From: Kordia periserrulae
GTDB lineage: Bacteria > Bacteroidota > Bacteroidia > Flavobacteriales > Flavobacteriaceae
Direction of reading: 5' to 3'
DNA length: 64,000 bases
NCBI RefSeq assembly: GCF_003054265.1
Contig: NZ_QBKT01000007.1
Coordinates: 62,001 to 126,000, forward strand
A program made the translations under genes and the position numbers. The notes beneath the pieces were generated by a model. That model was not told the DNA's origin. It worked only from the letters and a program-made list of their open reading frames with translations, and did not search any database. Of the stretch, positions 55,535 to 63,992 are shown piece after piece (position 1 is the stretch's first letter; every line of letters begins with the position of its first letter).

Positions 55535-55556
55535 ATATTGCCTGCTGCTAGATACC

Positions 55557-55564
55557 TACTTTTG
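55557..55564 (+). promoter_or_regulatory. Promoter -7 element of hemN
   Basis: TACTTTTG matches TAnnTTTG, 19 bases before the ATG at 55583. It rules out the open frame's earlier start at 55538. Confidence 0.65.
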
Positions 55565-55582
55565 AACTATAACAAAATAGGT

Positions 55583-56944
55583 ATGTGCAATTTAGTAAAC
55601 AAATATAATGTAGCAGGACCACGCTATACAAGTTATCCCACAGTTCCGTATTGGAATATGGAAACGTTTTCCGTGAATCATTGGAAAGATTCCGTTCAAA
55701 AATCATTCAACGAAAGTAACAACACCGAAGGCATTAGTTTGTACATCCATTTGCCTTTTTGCGAGAGTTTATGCACGTTTTGCGGATGCAATAAACGCAT
55801 TACCAAACGTCATGAAGTAGAGAAACCCTATATTAAAACCTTGTTGAAAGAATGGGCGTTGTATTGTGAATTGTTTGGCGCGAAACCAACGATTAAAGAA
55901 ATTCATTTAGGCGGCGGTACACCTACGTTTTTTTCACCAGAAAATCTACAACTACTGATGGAAGGCATTTTATGTCACGCCAACATAGCTGAAGGACATG
56001 AATTTAGCTTTGAAGGACATCCCAATAATACCACAGAAGCGCACTTGCAAACATTGTACAATCTCGGATTTAGACGCGTGTGTTTTGGTGTCCAAGATTA
56101 TAACGAAACCGTTCAAAAAGCAATTCACAGAGTACAACCTTTTGAAAATGTACAACGCGTTACCGAACTCGCAAAAACCATTGGTTATACGTCTGTGGGA
56201 CATGATATTATTTTTGGATTGCCGTTTCAAACCACAGCACATGTGCAAGAAACTATTGCTAAAACAACACTTTTAAAACCAGATAGAATTGCGTTTTATA
56301 GTTACGCACACGTTCCGTGGATTAAAGGAAATGGGCAACGCGGATATAAAAACGAAGATTTGCCAACAGCAGAGGAAAAAACAGCACAGTACAATTTGGG
56401 AAAACAATTGTTGCAAGAAGCTGATTATACCGATATCGGAATGGATCATTTTGCGTTGGCAACTGATGCTTTGTACACGTCTATGATTGAACATCGTTTG
56501 CATCGAAATTTTATGGGCTACACAGCTCAAAAAACACAACTCATGATTGGTTTGGGCGTATCTTCTATTGGCGATAGTTGGTATGGATTTGCGCAGAATG
56601 TGAAGAATTTAGAAACCTATCATCATTTGGTGAATGAAGGCATGCTTCCACTCGGAAAAGGACATATTTTAAGTGAAGAAGATTTGGTAGTTCGCAAGCA
56701 TATTCTTAACTTAATGTGTAACTTTAAAACTTCATGGACGGCAGAAACGACACAAATACCTGAATTGGCAAACATTGCTGAAAAATTAGCCGAATTTGAA
56801 CGTGACGAACTAATTCAACTAAAAAATAATACCCTTAGCATTACCAAAAAAGGAAAGCCATTTGTGCGCAATATTTGCATGGCGTTTGATGTATTATTGC
56901 AACGAAAAAAGCCAGAAACACAATTGTTTTCCATGACTATTTAA
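55583..56944 (+). CDS. hemN: Oxygen-independent coproporphyrinogen III dehydrogenase
   Basis: 453 aa from the ATG at 55583, the normal HemN length. A radical SAM enzyme of heme synthesis used when oxygen is scarce. The 4Fe-4S motif is LPFCESLCTFCGC, and the N-terminus has the true-HemN signature GPRYTSYPTVPYW, which separates it from HemW. The FNR-like site at 55521 fits a low-oxygen role. The universal stress gene follows after 19 bases. Confidence 0.95.
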   Translation: MCNLVNKYNVAGPRYTSYPTVPYWNMETFSVNHWKDSVQKSFNESNNTEGISLYIHLPFCESLCTFCGCNKRITKRHEVEKPYIKTLLKEWALYCELFGAKPTIKEIHLGGGTPTFFSPENLQLLMEGILCHANIAEGHEFSFEGHPNNTTEAHLQTLYNLGFRRVCFGVQDYNETVQKAIHRVQPFENVQRVTELAKTIGYTSVGHDIIFGLPFQTTAHVQETIAKTTLLKPDRIAFYSYAHVPWIKGNGQRGYKNEDLPTAEEKTAQYNLGKQLLQEADYTDIGMDHFALATDALYTSMIEHRLHRNFMGYTAQKTQLMIGLGVSSIGDSWYGFAQNVKNLETYHHLVNEGMLPLGKGHILSEEDLVVRKHILNLMCNFKTSWTAETTQIPELANIAEKLAEFERDELIQLKNNTLSITKKGKPFVRNICMAFDVLLQRKKPETQLFSMTI

Positions 56945-56963
56945 CTCTTAAACTTCTAAAATT

Positions 56964-57800
56964 ATGATACAAAAAATTATTGTTCCGATAGATTTTTCAA
57001 AACATTCTGAATATGCCCTCGAAGCTGCGGCAACCTTAGCACAAAAACACAATGCAGAAATTTTAGCCTTGCACATGTTAGAATTGTCCAACGCGCTTAT
57101 TTCAGAAACGGATAATTCCAAACAAGCAGAAGCAGTGTTCTACTTGAAATTGGCAGAGCAAAAGTTTATGGATTTCTTGGACAAACCTTTTTTAAAAGAC
57201 GTAAAAGTCACGCCAATTGTCAAGCATTTTAAAGTATTTAAAGAAGTAAACGAGGTGGCAGAAGAACACAATGCAGATTTGATTGTGATGGGCTCACACG
57301 GAACTAGCGGATTTAAAGAATTATTCGTAGGATCAAACACGGAAAAGGTGGTACGTTATGCCGAAATTCCTGTGTTGGTGATAAAACATCATCCAATTTT
57401 GACCGATTTTGAAAAAGTAGTTTTCGCGTGCGATTTTTCTCGTGAAGCTATCAAACCATATATTAACGCGTCGCATTTATTCAAATCGCTTGGCGCGAAA
57501 TTACACTTGGTATACGTCAATTTACCAGGCACAGGATTTAGCAGTTCTACCGAAATGGAAACCAAAGTAAGTGACTTTTTAAAGACCGCTGACGGAAATT
57601 TAGACAATTTAGAAAATGTGTATTACGTCAACGATTATTCCATTGAGCAAGGTGTCTTAAACTTCGCCAACAACAAAGGAGCCGATTTAATTGCGGTAGC
57701 TACGCACGGACGTAAAGGCTTAGCACATTTCTTTGAAGGAAGTATTTCGGAAGACATTGCCAATCATTCCGCATTGCCTGTGATGACATTTAAAATATAG
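56964..57800 (+). CDS. Universal stress protein, tandem UspA domains
   Basis: 278 aa with two UspA domains: residues 1-142 (IVPIDFSKHSEYALEAAATL ... GSHGTSGFKELFVGSNTEKV, ending PVLVIK) and 148-278 (VVFACDFSREAIKP ... VATHGRKGLAHFFEGSIS). The GSHGTSGFKELFVGS loop is the ATP-binding type. Co-transcribed with hemN, so probably induced under low oxygen. A terminator at 57833-57868 closes the operon. Confidence 0.93.
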   Translation: MIQKIIVPIDFSKHSEYALEAAATLAQKHNAEILALHMLELSNALISETDNSKQAEAVFYLKLAEQKFMDFLDKPFLKDVKVTPIVKHFKVFKEVNEVAEEHNADLIVMGSHGTSGFKELFVGSNTEKVVRYAEIPVLVIKHHPILTDFEKVVFACDFSREAIKPYINASHLFKSLGAKLHLVYVNLPGTGFSSSTEMETKVSDFLKTADGNLDNLENVYYVNDYSIEQGVLNFANNKGADLIAVATHGRKGLAHFFEGSISEDIANHSALPVMTFKI

Positions 57801-57832
57801 CTGATTTTTGAAGAAAATTATGTAGTAATCGT

Positions 57833-57868
57833 AAAGCAGAAAATCTTTTAAGGTTTCCTGCTTTTTTT
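57833..57868 (+). terminator. Terminator of the hemN-usp operon
   Basis: Stem AAAGCAG / CTGCTTT with an A/T-rich inner part, ending in a T-run. Confidence 0.75.
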
Positions 57869-57996
57869 GTGTCAAAATTTACAGCAACTATTTTCCAATC
57901 TCCCAACACTTAATCACTTCATAATAGGGTATTTACACCTATTGTCATTCCTTATACTATCTACTATATTTACAATGATGTCAAAAACGGAAAACA

Positions 57997-58764
57997 ATGA
58001 AAAATATAAGAGTTAGAAAAAGTGTTTACAAATTAACCGATAAAGAAATCCTTGCGATACGAACTGCTTTTGATGAAATTTATGAAGACTCACTACAAGA
58101 ATATGTTGCATTTTCAGATATACTTGTCAACTACGGGCATGCTACCGCAAATGATATGGATTTTTTAACTTGGAACAGAGCCTTTTTTTTAAGCTTCGAA
58201 AAGTTTTTACTCACCAAGAATCCAAACTTGTTTCTACCGTATTGGAATTACACTAGTGCCAAAGCCATTAGCGAAGGATTGCCAAAGTTATTTTCAGAAC
58301 CTACTTATTTTATTAATGATGGAAAAGAGGAAAAAGCAAACCCTTTATATTGTGGTGAAACTACGCAAAAACTTCGCACATACAGAACAAATAATAACGC
58401 AGACACCACACTATTAGCCACCGCAAGAAAACGATCAAAAATAGCCTTTGAAGCTACTAATTATGTAGACTTCAATAAACTTATTTGGACAATGGATGCT
58501 ACCGCACACGTATGGATTGGTGGGACCATGACAGCTTTATCTGCTGCCACTGTTGATCCGTTATTTTGGTTTGTTCATTGTAATCTTGATCGATGTTGGT
58601 GGAAATTTCAGAAAAACAAAGAGGTCAACGATACAATTCCAGCATCAGTTTTGATGGCACCATTGACACCTTTTACAAATAACAATAAAGAGCAACTCTT
58701 TGGCAAAGATGTCATCCATACAAGAGCGTTAGGGTATACATATCCAAGTAAAAAACAAAAATAG
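57997..58764 (+). CDS. Tyrosinase-like protein with missing copper ligands
   Basis: 255 aa. The fold signatures of type-3 copper tyrosinases are recognisable: FLTWNRAFFLSFEKFL (CuA region), YWNYT, AHVWIGGTM and VDPLFWFVHCNLDRCWW (CuB region). Several ligands are changed: the WHR His is Asn60, the first His of the CuB HxxxH is Asp167 (His171 kept), and the usual HH pair is Val193-His194. There is no signal peptide. A binuclear copper site looks impossible, so this is probably a pseudoenzyme. It starts after a TATATTTA element at 57965-57972 and is convergent with the stress protein gene. Confidence 0.8.
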   Translation: MKNIRVRKSVYKLTDKEILAIRTAFDEIYEDSLQEYVAFSDILVNYGHATANDMDFLTWNRAFFLSFEKFLLTKNPNLFLPYWNYTSAKAISEGLPKLFSEPTYFINDGKEEKANPLYCGETTQKLRTYRTNNNADTTLLATARKRSKIAFEATNYVDFNKLIWTMDATAHVWIGGTMTALSAATVDPLFWFVHCNLDRCWWKFQKNKEVNDTIPASVLMAPLTPFTNNNKEQLFGKDVIHTRALGYTYPSKKQK

Positions 58765-58806
58765 CCTACACAGCCGAAAGCATTTTTACAGATTCATTAA
58801 AATTCT

Positions 58807-59631
58807 TCAAGGATGCACCACAAACAAAGGTCGCTTTAAGGTCTTGCTAATTGCGGTTGTGGAAGAATGCTTGAATAAACGCTCAAAGACGGATTCTTTC
58901 TGTACAATCAATCCTATCATGTCGATTTCGTGCATTTGTACATACGTAGCTTTTACATAATCTAGCGGAACGTTTTCAACAACGTGATAGGTATAATCAA
59001 CGTCTTTACAGTGTTTCATTAAAAACGATTCGTCATAACGATTGCCCGAAAATCCTTTTTCATACACACGAACAACATGCGCGTGCATGGTGCGATGTTT
59101 GGCAACTGCCAGCAGTTTTTGAAAAGCATCACTTTCTATATCATCTTTCGCATCTAGCGGAATTAAAATGTGTTTTGGACGGTGAAATTTCACGTCTTCC
59201 GGAATGACCAATGTATTGCAATTGATTCTTCGAATGATACTGAGTGTGTGACTTCCAAAGAGAATTTCAGCAGCATTAGAAACACCATTAAAACCCGCTA
59301 TGAGCAAGTCAATACTTTTTTCTTCAATAACTTTATGTGTCGCGTCAATAAAGCTATTGTAATCTAAAATAACTTCAAAAGTATGGTGTTCGTACGCCGA
59401 GCTTTCCAATTCATCTTGCAGTTTTTGCAAACGTTCTTTTTCTGCTTTTAGCACACTTTCATATACATTAGCAGTGGCGGAAGACATTAAATCATCGAGT
59501 GTAAAACTTCCCGATTTGTGTATGTGCATCACATAAAAACAACAAGCTTGATCTTTTAGAAAGTTGGTAGCATATTGTATCGCATTGCGCGAACATGTTG
59601 AGAAATCGGTTAACACTAAGATATTTTTCAT
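58807..59631 (-). CDS. Universal stress protein, tandem domain, second copy
   Basis: 274 aa with two Usp-type domains (ILVLTDFSTCSRNAIQYATN at the start; HILIPLDAKDDIESDA opening the second half). The first domain has GFNGVSNAAEILFGSHTLSI in place of the usual G-2x-G-9x-G(S/T) loop; the second is more diverged and lacks a clear loop, so ATP binding may be limited to one domain. It follows the CBS gene by 44 bases on the minus strand and likely shares its FNR-like promoter. Confidence 0.88.
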   Translation of the reverse strand: MKNILVLTDFSTCSRNAIQYATNFLKDQACCFYVMHIHKSGSFTLDDLMSSATANVYESVLKAEKERLQKLQDELESSAYEHHTFEVILDYNSFIDATHKVIEEKSIDLLIAGFNGVSNAAEILFGSHTLSIIRRINCNTLVIPEDVKFHRPKHILIPLDAKDDIESDAFQKLLAVAKHRTMHAHVVRVYEKGFSGNRYDESFLMKHCKDVDYTYHVVENVPLDYVKATYVQMHEIDMIGLIVQKESVFERLFKHSSTTAISKTLKRPLFVVHP

Positions 59632-59675
59632 CTGGTACAGCTTTTTAATGCCTTCCGCTACTGCGTCAGTAATTT

Positions 59676-60095
59676 TTAAAATTGATCCAAAAGATAATTA
59701 ATTAAATCGGTAGTTGTCAAAATTCCGACTAATTTTCCATCGTCTACTACAGGCAACGCGTGAAATTCTTTTTGTGCTAAAATTTCCGCTGCTTCTTTAA
59801 TGGTTGTATACGAATTGACACTTACCAAGTTTTTTGCCATGACTTGCTCAATAGTAAACATATTGTACACAATGGTTTCTACAGATTCTTCGTCTTCAAA
59901 AGCGGCATCGGCAAAACTGATACGAAGTAAATCGGTGTAACTCAACATTCCCTTAATTTCATCGCCGCTCACTACAGGAATGTGACGAATGTTATTCGCT
60001 TTAAACAAACGCTCTGCAGTTTCTAAATTGTCTGTATGATTTAACGTAATGACATTAGTCGTCATAATTGTCGATACTGGTGTTCTTTTTTTCAT
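59676..60095 (-). CDS. CBS-domain pair protein
   Basis: 139 aa from the ATG of MKKRTPVSTIMTTNVI. Two CBS domains only (MTTNVITLNHTDNLETAERL; MAKNLVSVNSYTTIKEAAEI), a module that senses adenine nucleotides. A longer open frame to 60164 begins inside the FNR-like palindrome and is rejected. Divergent from the CBS-containing ligase gene and first in line with the universal stress gene. Confidence 0.88.
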   Translation of the reverse strand: MKKRTPVSTIMTTNVITLNHTDNLETAERLFKANNIRHIPVVSGDEIKGMLSYTDLLRISFADAAFEDEESVETIVYNMFTIEQVMAKNLVSVNSYTTIKEAAEILAQKEFHALPVVDDGKLVGILTTTDLINYLLDQF

Positions 60096-60120
60096 CTTAT
60101 TTGTGTTTAAAATTCTATCA

Positions 60121-60128
60121 TAAAGGTA
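60121..60128 (-). promoter_or_regulatory. Promoter -7 element of the CBS/usp operon
   Basis: TACCTTTA on the minus strand (one change from TAnnTTTG). Its first base (60128) lies 29.5 bases from the centre of the FNR-like palindrome, the same spacing as at hemN. Confidence 0.5.
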
Positions 60129-60150
60129 GCCACAAAGTGAACAAACGACT

Positions 60151-60164
60151 ATGATATTTATCAT
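60151..60164. promoter_or_regulatory. FNR/CRP-family operator shared by two divergent promoters
   Basis: ATGATATTTATCAT is a perfect palindrome at its arms (ATGAT / ATCAT) and fits TTGATNNNNATCAA apart from the outer bases. It is centred 29.5 bases from the -7 element on each side (60128 on minus, 60187 on plus). The same arrangement occurs before hemN. Confidence 0.7.
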
Positions 60165-60186
60165 ATTACAAGCTAAAATATAATGG

Positions 60187-60194
60187 TATTTTTA
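60187..60194 (+). promoter_or_regulatory. Promoter -7 element of the ligase gene
   Basis: TATTTTTA (one change from TAnnTTTG), 29.5 bases from the FNR-like centre and 22 bases before the ATG at 60217. Confidence 0.5.
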
Positions 60195-60216
60195 AGCTAT
60201 CAACACCTTATAAATT

Positions 60217-62082
60217 ATGGGATCACAATTAGTTAAAGCAATTGATTCAGACGAATTGCAGAAGGAATTTACCAAACAATTATTGTACGATATCGAAGCC
60301 TTGTCTACCATGATTGAAAATGACGATTTTGAACAAGGAATTCAACGTATTGGTGCCGAACAAGAAGTGTGTATTGTAGACGATTTTTACAGACCTTCGT
60401 TTAACGCCTTGGAAATTTTACAAGAAATTGACGATGCACATTTTACAACAGAATTAGGGTTGTTCAACATAGAAGCCAATTTGGATCCTATTGTTTTAAA
60501 CGACAATTGCTTTTCGCAACTTGAACACGATTTAACTTCCTTGATGGCGAAAGCACAAAAAGCAGCAGCAAAAATCAAAAATAACAAAATTGTCCTCGCA
60601 GGCATTTTACCAACGTTTAACCGGAGTGATTTGGTGTTTGAAAACATGACGCCACACAAACGCTATAAAACGCTGAATGATATTTTAAAAAGAATTAAAG
60701 GAAACGACTTTAAACTGCAAATTAGAGGTGTTGACGAACTTATTTTGCATCATGAATCTATTTTATTTGAAGCGTGTAACACAAGCTTTCAAGTGCATTT
60801 ACAAATTGGTTTAAATGAAATTATTGACAAATATAACTGGTCGCAAGCCATTGCCGGACCTATCTTATCTGCCATGACGAATGCGCCTATGTTGTTGGGA
60901 AAAGAATTGTGGAGCGAAACACGCATCGCACTTTTTCAACAGAGTATTGACTTGCGAAATACATCGCACTTATTGCGAGAACAAAAACCGCGAGTTTCCT
61001 TTGGAAATGACTGGGCACGAAATTCTATTTTAGAACTCTTTACAGACGACATTACACGTTATAAAGCATTGGTTACAACCGAATTTGAAGGAAACTCTAT
61101 GGACGATTTGGCAAACGGCATCAAACCGAAATTGAAAGCGCTTAATTTACACAACGGAACTTTATACAAATGGAATAGAGTCTGTTACGGTGTGGCTAAA
61201 AACGTAGCGCATTTACGAATTGAAAATCGTTACATTCCCGCAGGTCCAAGTATCAAAGACGAAATTGCCAATGCACTATTTTGGGTAGGTGTAATGCAAG
61301 GAATGCCAAACGACTGCAAGAATATTTGGGAAAAAATGGATTTTAAAGATGCACGCGGCAACTTTATCAAAGCAGCTCGTACAGGAATTGACACGTACTT
61401 TAATTGGTTTGGTGAAGGAATTTCTGCAAAAGAATTGATTCTAACAAAATTGATTACGATGGCAAAAGAAGGATTGAAAAAATCGAACGTAAGTGATGCT
61501 GATAGCGATTATTATTTGAATATTATTGCTGAACGCATCCAAAAAAATACGACAGGAAGCAAGTGGCAAGTCCGCAGTTCAAGAAAATTAAAAGAAGAAG
61601 TTTCTTCTGAAGAAGCAAACATTTTACTAACACATCATCTATATAAAAATCAACAAAAAAACATCCCTGTCCACGAGTGGGAATTGGCGTCAACGCTTTG
61701 CGAAGAAGAAATTTATTCGCGCAACAAAGTGTATAAAGTGATGACGAAAGAAGTATATGTTGTTAATGAAAATGATTTGATGTTATTGATTGAAAAAATT
61801 ATGCAGTGGAAAAATATTCATCACATTCCGGTTGTTAATGCTGATAATAAAATTGTCGGTATTGTGTCTAGCAATAATTTGGATAAAAAGCTGTCGCAAG
61901 ATGCTTTTGTAAAAGATGTGATGCAATCGAATATTGTTACAGGAACTCCTGAAATGACCATTGCAGAAGCAGAAGAACTCATGTCATTACATACTATTGC
62001 GTGTTTGCCTATTTTAGACAATGATTATTTAGTGGGAATTTTCACAAAGAATGATCTTTTAAAAATTCAGAAGAACAATTAA
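60217..62082 (+). CDS. GCS2-type glutamate--cysteine ligase-like protein with C-terminal CBS pair
   Basis: 621 aa. Residues about 20-490 follow the GCS2 carboxylate-amine ligase family (IGAEQEVCIVDDF near 46, ELGLFNIEANLDPIVL, ENRYIPAGPSIKDE), which joins an amino group to a glutamate-type carboxylate using ATP. Residues about 505-620 are two CBS domains (VMTKEVYVVNENDLMLLIEK; VMQSNIVTGTPEMTIAEAEE), suggesting control by adenine nucleotides. Whether it makes gamma-glutamylcysteine or another amide is not known. Co-transcribed with the zinc amidase gene 21 bases downstream. Confidence 0.85.
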   Translation: MGSQLVKAIDSDELQKEFTKQLLYDIEALSTMIENDDFEQGIQRIGAEQEVCIVDDFYRPSFNALEILQEIDDAHFTTELGLFNIEANLDPIVLNDNCFSQLEHDLTSLMAKAQKAAAKIKNNKIVLAGILPTFNRSDLVFENMTPHKRYKTLNDILKRIKGNDFKLQIRGVDELILHHESILFEACNTSFQVHLQIGLNEIIDKYNWSQAIAGPILSAMTNAPMLLGKELWSETRIALFQQSIDLRNTSHLLREQKPRVSFGNDWARNSILELFTDDITRYKALVTTEFEGNSMDDLANGIKPKLKALNLHNGTLYKWNRVCYGVAKNVAHLRIENRYIPAGPSIKDEIANALFWVGVMQGMPNDCKNIWEKMDFKDARGNFIKAARTGIDTYFNWFGEGISAKELILTKLITMAKEGLKKSNVSDADSDYYLNIIAERIQKNTTGSKWQVRSSRKLKEEVSSEEANILLTHHLYKNQQKNIPVHEWELASTLCEEEIYSRNKVYKVMTKEVYVVNENDLMLLIEKIMQWKNIHHIPVVNADNKIVGIVSSNNLDKKLSQDAFVKDVMQSNIVTGTPEMTIAEAEELMSLHTIACLPILDNDYLVGIFTKNDLLKIQKNN

Positions 62083-62103
62083 TTCAACTTTGGAACTAGA
62101 AAC

Positions 62104-63237
62104 ATGCAAGATGCTTTTTTAGAGTTAGATCGTATTATTTACAAACAAATCAATCTGGAAGCTACTACAACCTTGATTTTTATTGGCGGCATTCACGGTA
62201 ATGAACCTGCGGGAATTCTTGGTTTGCATCGCGTTATTGAAACGATTCGCAATCACGACTTAACATTGCAAGGAAACTTTTATGTCTTAGCGGGAAATTT
62301 GAATGCGATTCAAAAAAATATTCGGTATGAAAACACGGACCTCAACCGATTGTGGACGCATGAAAATATTCAAAAAATAACTACTAAAACTACGTTCAAT
62401 TCGCAAGAAGAAAAAGAATTAGCAGAATTATATCAGTGTATTAACAACATTTTAAACACACATTCAGGAACATTTATTTTTATAGATTTACATACAACCT
62501 CATCAAAAACGATTCCTTTTGTCACGATTAGCGATTCGTTAAAAAACAGAAAATTTGTGTCCAATTTTCAATTGCCCATCATTTTAGGAATTGAAGAATA
62601 CCTTGACGGACCTTTATTGACCTACATCAACGAATTTGGTCACATCGCTTTAGGATTCGAAGCAGGACAACACGAAGATTCTGAAGCCATAAAAAATTGC
62701 GAAAGCTTTATTTGGCAAGTACTCATCACTGCCAAAGCAGTATCTAAAAATGCAGTAGCGCAATTGAACCTAAGCTTGAATGGCTTTCAAAAATTAGACA
62801 CGAATGCTAATTTTTACGAAATCAGTTATCGTTATCAATTGGACAAAGAGGAAAATTTTACCATGAAACCTGGCTTTGTCAATTTTGATACGATTCAAAA
62901 ATCAGAAGTATTGGCAATTAGCAATGAAAAAGCTGTAAAAGCGAGTGTTAGCGGAAAAATATTTATGCCTTTATATCAAAAAAAAGGCGATGATGGTTTT
63001 TTTATTATTACTAAAATTTCAATGTTTTGGCTGAAACTTTCTAGCAGTATTCGAAAATTGCGATTACACCATATTTTACGAATGTTACCTGGCGTGCGAC
63101 AAGATAAATTAAATAGCAACGCCTTATTCGTCAATCCTAAAATTGCTGCTTTTTTAACAACAAAGATTTTCCATTTGTTTGGCTATCGAAAAAAAGTACT
63201 CAAAGCGAATCAATGGTATTTTATCAAAAGAGATTAG
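62104..63237 (+). CDS. Succinylglutamate desuccinylase/aspartoacylase family zinc amidohydrolase
   Basis: 377 aa. Zinc ligands are seen in FIGGIHGNEPAGILG (HxxE) and FIDLHTTSS (the third His), with GFEAGQHEDSEA carrying the general-base Glu. This M14-like family removes acyl groups from amino acids or small amides. The C-terminal 90 residues are extra and partly basic. Paired with the upstream CBS-ligase, so the two could make and break the same amide (inference). Its end overlaps the convergent TauE/SafE gene by four bases. Confidence 0.82.
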   Translation: MQDAFLELDRIIYKQINLEATTTLIFIGGIHGNEPAGILGLHRVIETIRNHDLTLQGNFYVLAGNLNAIQKNIRYENTDLNRLWTHENIQKITTKTTFNSQEEKELAELYQCINNILNTHSGTFIFIDLHTTSSKTIPFVTISDSLKNRKFVSNFQLPIILGIEEYLDGPLLTYINEFGHIALGFEAGQHEDSEAIKNCESFIWQVLITAKAVSKNAVAQLNLSLNGFQKLDTNANFYEISYRYQLDKEENFTMKPGFVNFDTIQKSEVLAISNEKAVKASVSGKIFMPLYQKKGDDGFFIITKISMFWLKLSSSIRKLRLHHILRMLPGVRQDKLNSNALFVNPKIAAFLTTKIFHLFGYRKKVLKANQWYFIKRD

Positions 63238-63935
63238 TGACAATTCATCGTATTGGTCACCATGCCTGCGTTGGGTTTTGGAGAAATGTACGGAATGCCC
63301 AAACCTAAGCCGCGAAGAATAAATAACATTCCAATAATGACCACAAATACAGGAATTGCTTTCTGAATGCGACGTTTGATAGAAGTATTCAAGAATTTTC
63401 CAATGTAGATTGCGGTTGTCATTAGCGGAATGGTTCCCAAGCCAAAAAAGAGCATGTAGATACTTCCTTGCCACATACTTCCTGTAGCCACAGCACCAAA
63501 AACCGCCATGTAGACCAATCCGCAAGGTAAAAAACCGTTTAAAAATCCGATGGTAAAAAAGGTATCTAAGGTTTTCTTTTTAAACTGTTTTCCCAAACTC
63601 GATTTCACGTTAGAGATGAGTCTATATATAGGTTTTGAAAAGTTGTACTTATTAAAAGTTTTGTACGGAATGAGAATCACCACAATCATCAAAATACCAA
63701 TGGCAATGGACAGTCGTTGTTGCATCCCGAAGATGTACAGACTTTTTCCGAGCAGTCCAAAAATGAATCCAATCGTTGCATACGACAGCAAGCGACCTGC
63801 GTGATACAGCAAAATTTGCGCTACTTTTTTATAGGTATTTGAGCGATCAACAGGCAACATAAAAGCAATAGGACCGCACATTCCCACACAGTGAAAACTT
63901 CCTAATAACCCTAATATAAAACCTGCGTATAACAT
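63234..63935 (-). CDS. Sulfite exporter TauE/SafE (DsbD-like) family membrane protein
   Basis: 233 aa with about six membrane helices. The N-terminus GLLGSFHCVGMCGPIAF has the CxxxC motif of the cytochrome-maturation TauE/SafE branch often found beside cbb3 oxidase and its copper-handling genes. GFLNGFLPCGLVYMAV is the second conserved block. A role in cbb3 oxidase assembly is inferred from family and from the low-oxygen neighbours; any cco genes would lie past the right edge. Confidence 0.85.
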   Translation of the reverse strand: MLYAGFILGLLGSFHCVGMCGPIAFMLPVDRSNTYKKVAQILLYHAGRLLSYATIGFIFGLLGKSLYIFGMQQRLSIAIGILMIVVILIPYKTFNKYNFSKPIYRLISNVKSSLGKQFKKKTLDTFFTIGFLNGFLPCGLVYMAVFGAVATGSMWQGSIYMLFFGLGTIPLMTTAIYIGKFLNTSIKRRIQKAIPVFVVIIGMLFILRGLGLGIPYISPKPNAGMVTNTMNCH

Positions 63936-63954
63936 CTTTTAATTACTTTCTTTT

Positions 63955-63992
63955 TGTCATTGTCATTCCACACTTGATGCGGAATCTACTTT
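63955..63992. repeat. Dispersed repeat family 1, diverged copy
   Basis: TGTCATTGTCATTCCACA-CTTGATG-CGGAATCTAC, resembling the second palindrome at 39759-39778. At the right edge of the window. Confidence 0.5.

Noticed and set aside
55538-55582. Upstream extension of hemN
   Set aside because: Contains the TACTTTTG element; HemN family proteins begin at the later ATG.
60096-60164. Upstream extension of the CBS-pair protein
   Set aside because: Would start inside the FNR-like palindrome and read through the promoter; the CBS domains begin after the later ATG.
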